64,000 nt of DNA, taken from positions 62,001 through 126,000 of the forward strand of contig JAZRVH010000007.1 of the NCBI GenBank assembly GCA_045598965.1. Direction: 5' to 3'. The stretch comes from RGIG426 sp045598965. GTDB lineage: Bacteria; Bacillota; Clostridia; Oscillospirales; Acutalibacteraceae. The position numbers and the translations under genes were made by a program. Of this stretch, positions 59,804-64,000 are shown in pieces; positions within the stretch are counted from its first letter, which is position 1, and each line of letters begins with the position of its first letter. Under the pieces are notes generated by a model. The model searched no databases. It was not told the origin of the DNA and saw nothing but the letters and a program-made list of their open reading frames with translations.

Positions 59804-61555
59804 TTGCCTATTCCGGAGAGTTTTATTGCCGAATTGACCTCTCGCTGTGACATTGAATCTGTCGTTTCCTCCTATGTTCCGCTGAAACGGGGAGGGCGAA
59901 CCCTCAAAGGCCTTTGCCCGTTCCACGGAGAAAAAACCGCCTCCTTTACCGTCTATCCCGAAACGGCGTCTTTTTACTGTTTTGGTTGCGGTGCCGGTGG
60001 AGACGTGATTACCTTCATTAAACAGATAGAAAATCTCGATTACCTGGATGCGGTGAAATTTTTGGCGGACCGTGCGGGAATGACCGTGCCGGAATCCGCT
60101 CACGTCAACGATGCCGAATCAAAACTGCGGGTGCGTGTGCTCGAGGCGAACCGTGCCGCCGCCCGGTTTTTCCACGAACATCTGTATTCGCCCGCCGGTG
60201 CCGAGGCACTTGCGTATTATCACAAGCGTGGATATACCGATAAAACCATTCGTCATTTTGGGCTTGGATATGCTCCTAACGACTATTTTACCCTTGCCAA
60301 CGAACTACGCCGACAGGGTTTCCGTGAGGATGAGCTTGTGGCGGCGTTCTTGTGTAAACGGGGGCAAAAGGGCGGCGTATACGATGTGTTTCGCAATCGG
60401 GCGATGGTCCCGATTATTGATATCCGTGGCAACGTGATTGCTTTTGGAGGACGGGTGCTGGACGATTCAAAACCGAAATACGTCAATACCTCCGACACGC
60501 CGGCGTTTAAGAAAAGCCGCCATTTGTTTGCGTTGAACTTTGCCAAAGCCACCGCCGCCAAGGAACTGATTTTGTGCGAAGGATATATGGACGTTATCGC
60601 CATGCATCAAGCGGGCTTTGAAAATGCGGTTGCCGCATTGGGTACCTCGTTTACGGAGGAACACGCCAATTTGCTCGCCCGTTATACCGAAAACGTGACG
60701 ATGATTTTTGACAGCGACGAGGCGGGAAAAAAGGCCACTCGCCGTGCCATTGATATCCTGAGGCCCACCGGCGTGGGAATCCGGGTTGTCAATATTCCAG
60801 ACGGAAAAGACCCAGACGAATTTATCAAGAAAAACGGGGCAGAACGGTTCCGCTATCTTCTTCAAAAATCCGCCGGCGATGTGGAATATCGACTGATTGA
60901 AATTGCCTCTCGCCACGATTTGAACACCGATATCGGCAAAACGGAATATCTCAACGAGGCGGCACGTTTACTGGCTTCGCTCGACGACCCGATAGAGTGT
61001 GACGTGTACGCCGGCAGGCTTGCTCGGGAAATGGACGTACAAAAAAGCGTGATGACCGAGCGGGTCAAGAGTATTCGTGCCGGCAAGGAACGCTACAAGC
61101 GTAAGGTACAGACCTCGCAGGTGCTGAGGGACACGGCAAAGGTTACCGGAAACGTCAATCCCGATGCCCGTCAGTATCCCCGTGCGGCGGCAGCGGAGGA
61201 GACGCTTATCGGGCTGTTGCTTCGTCACCCGGATTTGCTCAAAGAGGCACAGAAAACGCTTTTGCCCGAAACGCTTGCGACGGCGTTTAACCGGCGGCTG
61301 TACAAACTGCTTTTGGAGCGGTTTGAGGCGGGTCTTTTGGTGGAATTGCCGTTTTTGTCCGAGTACTATTCGCCGGAGGAAATGGCGTATATCACCAAAA
61401 TGCAACAAAATGCCGCTATGCAGGTCGGCTCCAAGGAAGAGCTTGCGACGCTGTGTAAGGTGTTGCACGAGGAGGAGCGTTCCCGTGCGGTGAAAAACGT
61501 CGAGGAAGCGTCGGATGAGGCAATCCGAGACTATATCAAAGGCTTGAAAAAATAA
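59804..61555 (+). CDS. dnaG: DNA primase
   Basis: A 583-residue replication primase. The N-terminal zinc finger is CPFHGEKTASF...FYCFGCGAGGDVI (C-H-C-C, about residues 39-66). The TOPRIM domain has LILCEGYMDVIAMHQAGF and MIFDSDEAGKKA. The C-terminal helicase-interaction part has HPDLLKEAQKTLLPE. The start is a TTG with GGAGGAA upstream, giving MPIPESFIAEL, the usual N-terminus. Confidence 0.95.
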   Translation: MPIPESFIAELTSRCDIESVVSSYVPLKRGGRTLKGLCPFHGEKTASFTVYPETASFYCFGCGAGGDVITFIKQIENLDYLDAVKFLADRAGMTVPESAHVNDAESKLRVRVLEANRAAARFFHEHLYSPAGAEALAYYHKRGYTDKTIRHFGLGYAPNDYFTLANELRRQGFREDELVAAFLCKRGQKGGVYDVFRNRAMVPIIDIRGNVIAFGGRVLDDSKPKYVNTSDTPAFKKSRHLFALNFAKATAAKELILCEGYMDVIAMHQAGFENAVAALGTSFTEEHANLLARYTENVTMIFDSDEAGKKATRRAIDILRPTGVGIRVVNIPDGKDPDEFIKKNGAERFRYLLQKSAGDVEYRLIEIASRHDLNTDIGKTEYLNEAARLLASLDDPIECDVYAGRLAREMDVQKSVMTERVKSIRAGKERYKRKVQTSQVLRDTAKVTGNVNPDARQYPRAAAAEETLIGLLLRHPDLLKEAQKTLLPETLATAFNRRLYKLLLERFEAGLLVELPFLSEYYSPEEMAYITKMQQNAAMQVGSKEELATLCKVLHEEERSRAVKNVEEASDEAIRDYIKGLKK

Positions 61556-61586
61556 CCATAGAAGCAAAACTTAGGAGGAAAATAAA

Positions 61587-62771
61587 ATGGCTAAGGAAAA
61601 AAAGGTAATGGATTTGGATGAGGAGCTCGACCGTGCCGCCATGGGCGTGGAGGAAAACGTGGTTGAGGAGGAGCCGGAAGAGCCCGCTCCTTTGAAAGCG
61701 GACAAAAACCAAATCAAAGACCTGATTGAAATGGGCAAAGCCAAGGGCAAAATTACCATGCAGGAAATTATGGACACCATGGAGGATATGGATATTGACC
61801 CCGACCAGGTGGACAAGCTGTATGAGTCGCTCGAAGCTGCTAACGTGGAGATTGTGGACGATTTACAAGATGAGTCGTTAGAGGACCTTGCCATGGTTAA
61901 GGTGGACAAGGATGATGACGGGGAATCCGGCAGTGAAGCCCTGATTGTGGATGACCCGGTGAAGGTGTATTTGAAAGAAATCGGCCGTGTGCCGCTGCTC
62001 TCTCCGGATGAGGAGGTAGAGCTCGCCCGCCGCATTATGGAGGGGGATGAGGCGGCAAAACAGCGTTTGTCCGAAGCCAACCTCCGTTTGGTGGTCAGTA
62101 TTGCCAAACGCTATGTTGGACGTGGAATGTCTTTCCTTGACCTTATTCAAGAGGGCAATCTGGGTCTGATTAAAGCGGTGGAAAAGTTTGATTACACCAA
62201 AGGCTTCAAATTCTCTACTTACGCTACTTGGTGGATTCGTCAAGCCATCACCCGTGCCATTGCGGACCAAGCTCGTACGATTCGCATTCCGGTGCACATG
62301 GTGGAGACCATCAACAAAGTGAAAAAGACGTCCAGCGTTTTGCTTCATAAAAACGGCCATGAGCCTACGGCGGAGGAAATCGCCGAGGAACTCAATTTGG
62401 AGGTATCCCGTGTGCGGGAGATTATGCGTGTTGCCCAAGAACCGGTGTCACTCGAGACGCCTATCGGCGAGGAAGAGGACAGCCATTTGGGCGACTTTAT
62501 CCCCGACGAGGAGGCTCCCGCTCCGGCGGATGCCGCTTCCCACATGCTGTTGAAAGAAACGCTGACCGGCGTTTTGGAGACGCTGACTCCCCGTGAGGCA
62601 AAGGTGCTTCGTCTGCGTTTCGGGTTGGAGGACGGTCGTCCCCGCACTTTGGAGGAAGTGGGCAAGGAATTTGACGTGACCCGTGAACGCATTCGTCAAA
62701 TTGAGGCAAAGGCGTTGCGTAAACTTCGTCATCCCAGCCGCAGCAAGCGTCTGAAAGACTTCCTCGACTAA
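61587..62771 (+). CDS. rpoD: Primary sigma factor (sigma-A/RpoD)
   Basis: A 394-residue housekeeping sigma factor. Region 1.1 is acidic, region 1.2 reads DDPVKVYLKEIGRVPLLS, region 2 has NLRLVVSIAKRYVGRGMSFL and FSTYATWWIRQAITRAI, and region 4 has EEVGKEFDVTRERIRQIEAK followed by ALRKLRHPSRSKRLKDFL. AGGAGG precedes the ATG. The promoters noted in this window match its TTGACA/TATAAT preference. Confidence 0.97.
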   Translation: MAKEKKVMDLDEELDRAAMGVEENVVEEEPEEPAPLKADKNQIKDLIEMGKAKGKITMQEIMDTMEDMDIDPDQVDKLYESLEAANVEIVDDLQDESLEDLAMVKVDKDDDGESGSEALIVDDPVKVYLKEIGRVPLLSPDEEVELARRIMEGDEAAKQRLSEANLRLVVSIAKRYVGRGMSFLDLIQEGNLGLIKAVEKFDYTKGFKFSTYATWWIRQAITRAIADQARTIRIPVHMVETINKVKKTSSVLLHKNGHEPTAEEIAEELNLEVSRVREIMRVAQEPVSLETPIGEEEDSHLGDFIPDEEAPAPADAASHMLLKETLTGVLETLTPREAKVLRLRFGLEDGRPRTLEEVGKEFDVTRERIRQIEAKALRKLRHPSRSKRLKDFLD

Positions 62772-62782
62772 GGAGAATCGGT

Positions 62783-63178
62783 ATGCACATCAATTTGGAA
62801 TCGGATTATGCGGTGCGTCTTGTGCGGGTGCTCGCTCAAACAAGCGATCGCCTCGATGGCAAGACCCTTGCAGAACGAGCCAACGTCTCGCCTCGCTTTA
62901 CCTTGAAAATCATGCAAAAATTGGTGTTGGCGGATGTGGCGGTCTCCTACAAGGGGGCACACGGCGGATATACGCTCAGCCGCCCCGCTGACCAAATCAC
63001 GTTGCGACAGGTTATTGAGGCGGTGGAGGGACAGTATCGTTTCAGCCGCTGTCTGGATGGCGATTATGAATGCGGTTGTGCGGAGGGGGAACGGTGCCCG
63101 TTTCAAACCGTTTTTGACGAAATCACAAAAATGGTTACCGATAAATTGGATGAAACTACCTTTGACCGCTTGATTTAA
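62783..63178 (+). CDS. Rrf2 family transcriptional regulator
   Basis: A 131-residue winged-helix regulator: SDYAVRLVRVLAQTSDRLDG, then LAERANVSPRFTLKIMQKL (recognition) and YKGAHGGYTLSRPADQITL, the Rrf2 wing. The C-terminal CLDGDYECGCAEGERC places four Cys in a segment that in IscR/RsrR-type members holds a 2Fe-2S cluster, so redox or Fe-S sensing is possible. It follows rpoD by 11 bp and so may share its transcript. Confidence 0.9.
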   Translation: MHINLESDYAVRLVRVLAQTSDRLDGKTLAERANVSPRFTLKIMQKLVLADVAVSYKGAHGGYTLSRPADQITLRQVIEAVEGQYRFSRCLDGDYECGCAEGERCPFQTVFDEITKMVTDKLDETTFDRLI

Positions 63179-63211
63179 TTTCGTCCGAAAAAGCGAAAGA
63201 ATACCACTTCA

Positions 63212-63246
63212 AAAAGGGTTGTGCAACTTGCACAACCCTTTTATAT
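63212..63246 (+). terminator. Terminator of the dgt-dnaG-rpoD-Rrf2 unit
   Basis: AAAAGGGTTGTGC (63212-63224), loop AACTT, GCACAACCCTTTT (63230-63242), followed by T/A-rich sequence. Confidence 0.9.
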
Positions 63247-63298
63247 ATAGAAAATATCAAAAAATTTAGAAAATTGCACAAAAAAAGTGAGATTTCTG

Positions 63299-63327
63299 TT
63301 GACAATTCCGATGTTTTTTTGTATAAT
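63299..63327 (+). promoter_or_regulatory. Strong promoter of the solute-binding lipoprotein gene
   Basis: TTGACA (63299-63304), 17 bp, TATAAT (63322-63327), both consensus. The leader to the start codon is about 200 nt. Confidence 0.88.
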
Positions 63328-63341
63328 TCGTTTATATAAGT

Positions 63342-63431
63342 GTACCTTTTCTAATAGTTTCTTGTGAAAAGGTACAAAAAATCCCCGAAATGACGTCGAA
63401 TTGACGGGGATTATCGGTGCTTTTGTGCCGA
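63342..63431 (+). promoter_or_regulatory. Structured 5' leader with three hairpins
   Basis: GTACCTTTTC (63342-63351) pairs with GAAAAGGTAC (63366-63375). ATCCCCG (63381-63387) pairs with CGGGGAT (63405-63411). TCGGTGC (63414-63420) pairs with GTGCCGA (63425-63431) with two G-U pairs. No known riboswitch consensus was recognised. It could be regulatory or simply stabilise the mRNA. Confidence 0.5.
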
Positions 63432-63536
63432 AGTGTTTTATTTGGACTGCTCGGCGGCGTGGGGGTTTTCTGTGCTGTCGCAGTTATATAATTAGGTTAT
63501 TATTTAAGTGGATTTCACTTGAAAGGGGAAATTTCT

Positions 63537-64000
63537 ATGAAAAACCTGTTGAAAACTCTGTGCACCATTGCGGTAGTTGCCTTGATGGTATGCTCCTTTG
63601 CCGGTTGTAACGGCGATGGCGGCAAAACGTCCGGCACGATGGATGGTAAAGGTCAAACCATTACCATTGCTACGCCTCGAGTTGTTGATTTGACTCCCGG
63701 CGTCAGCGACGAAACCGACCTGCTGATCAAACGTATCGGCGAGGTCGAGAAAAAGTACAACATCAAAATCGCCTTTGAGGACGAAATCGACCAGAGCGAC
63801 TACTGGGATGCCATGGTCGCCAAAGCGATGGCGGGCGAGGTGTTCGGCGACATTATGCTGATTTACCCCTACTTCCTCGATGAGTGGGTTGCCGGTAACA
63901 TCGTTGCGGATATCGCTCCGATCGCTGAGAAGGTCGGCGTGGACTGGAACGACGGCAGCTGGGATACTCAGGTGCTGCAAACCGGTACTTTCGGCAAAAA
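63537..64000 (+). CDS. ABC transporter solute-binding lipoprotein, N-terminal part
   Basis: Partial: the gene runs past the window end with 154 codons visible. It has a lipoprotein signal peptide (MKNLLKTLCTIAVVALMVCS) with lipobox FAGC, then a Gly/Ser-rich tether and the start of a family 1 extracellular solute-binding domain (TITIATPRVVDL, YNIKIAFEDEID, DAMVAKAMAGEVFGDIMLIY). The class usually binds oligosaccharides for an ABC importer encoded nearby. GAAAGGGG precedes the ATG. Confidence 0.85.
   Translation, partial: MKNLLKTLCTIAVVALMVCSFAGCNGDGGKTSGTMDGKGQTITIATPRVVDLTPGVSDETDLLIKRIGEVEKKYNIKIAFEDEIDQSDYWDAMVAKAMAGEVFGDIMLIYPYFLDEWVAGNIVADIAPIAEKVGVDWNDGSWDTQVLQTGTFGK

Overview
This 64 kb window reads as the chromosome of a spore-forming, low-to-mid GC Firmicute, most likely a gut clostridium of the Oscillospiraceae/Ruminococcaceae type. 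The indicators are spoIIR, yqfC-yqfD, ylbJ and a CwlD-like amidase, the dgt-dnaG-rpoD block, a DnaD-DnaC helicase-loading pair, a type I dockerin on a large leucine-rich surface protein, strong AGGAGG ribosome binding sites and frequent GTG/TTG starts. No tRNA, rRNA or CRISPR array was found. Names come from reading motifs by eye; no database search was run.

Layout. 1-2.5 kb: MetF (cut by the window edge), an NSS sodium symporter and a ZIP metal transporter, all minus strand. 2.5-8 kb: an ABC-F ATPase, then gltX and glnS. 8-9.4 kb: an XRE repressor diverging from a stand-alone type IV pilin-like gene, with two perfect operators between them, and a second small XRE gene. 9.4-14.6 kb: spoIIR, a YgiQ-type radical SAM protein and polA (minus). 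14.7-16.5 kb: an iron-sulfur scaffold-like protein and its GGGtGRT partner. 16.6-17.2 kb: a TnpV-type mobile-element remnant. 17.2-21.7 kb: a metallo-beta-lactamase-fold protein followed by a BspA-like, dockerin-bearing protein, behind a structured leader. 22.3-28.4 kb: sporulation genes yqfD, yqfC and ylbJ, a Cys-rich small protein, a DUF11 protein, an RsmF-like methyltransferase and a short-chain dehydrogenase.

28.7-49.5 kb is the most unusual region: about 21 kb of plus-strand, tightly packed genes behind an XRE regulator. The first operon (29.0-45.8 kb) encodes a small unknown protein, a CARF-like sensor, a sigma/HTH-like protein, a TerY-P-like triad (vWA protein, PP2C phosphatase, Ser/Thr kinase with C-terminal zinc ribbon), a Upf1-like SF1 helicase, a large protein with an RN-x3-H HEPN motif, a coiled-coil McrB-like AAA+ ATPase, an unknown partner and a degenerate Hsp70/actin-like protein. 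The second operon (45.9-49.5 kb) encodes a Cys-rich protein, a DarT-like ADP-ribosyltransferase, its NADAR-type antidote and a soluble FtsH-like protease. Both operons start with almost the same promoter: TTTTCGAAAA, then TTAAGT, 17 bp, TATATG. They therefore look co-regulated and may form one composite stress or anti-phage system. The individual modules are known; this combination with a shared promoter is what I consider potentially undescribed.

49.5-57.3 kb returns to housekeeping genes: a small acidic EF-hand-like protein, TSCPD protein, radA, amidase, a membrane protein, a PASTA pseudokinase, dnaC and dnaD. 57.5-63.2 kb carries rpmE with a leader that can sequester its ribosome binding site, a YigZ/IMPACT protein, dgt, dnaG, rpoD and an Rrf2 regulator. 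The window ends inside a solute-binding lipoprotein gene behind a long structured leader.
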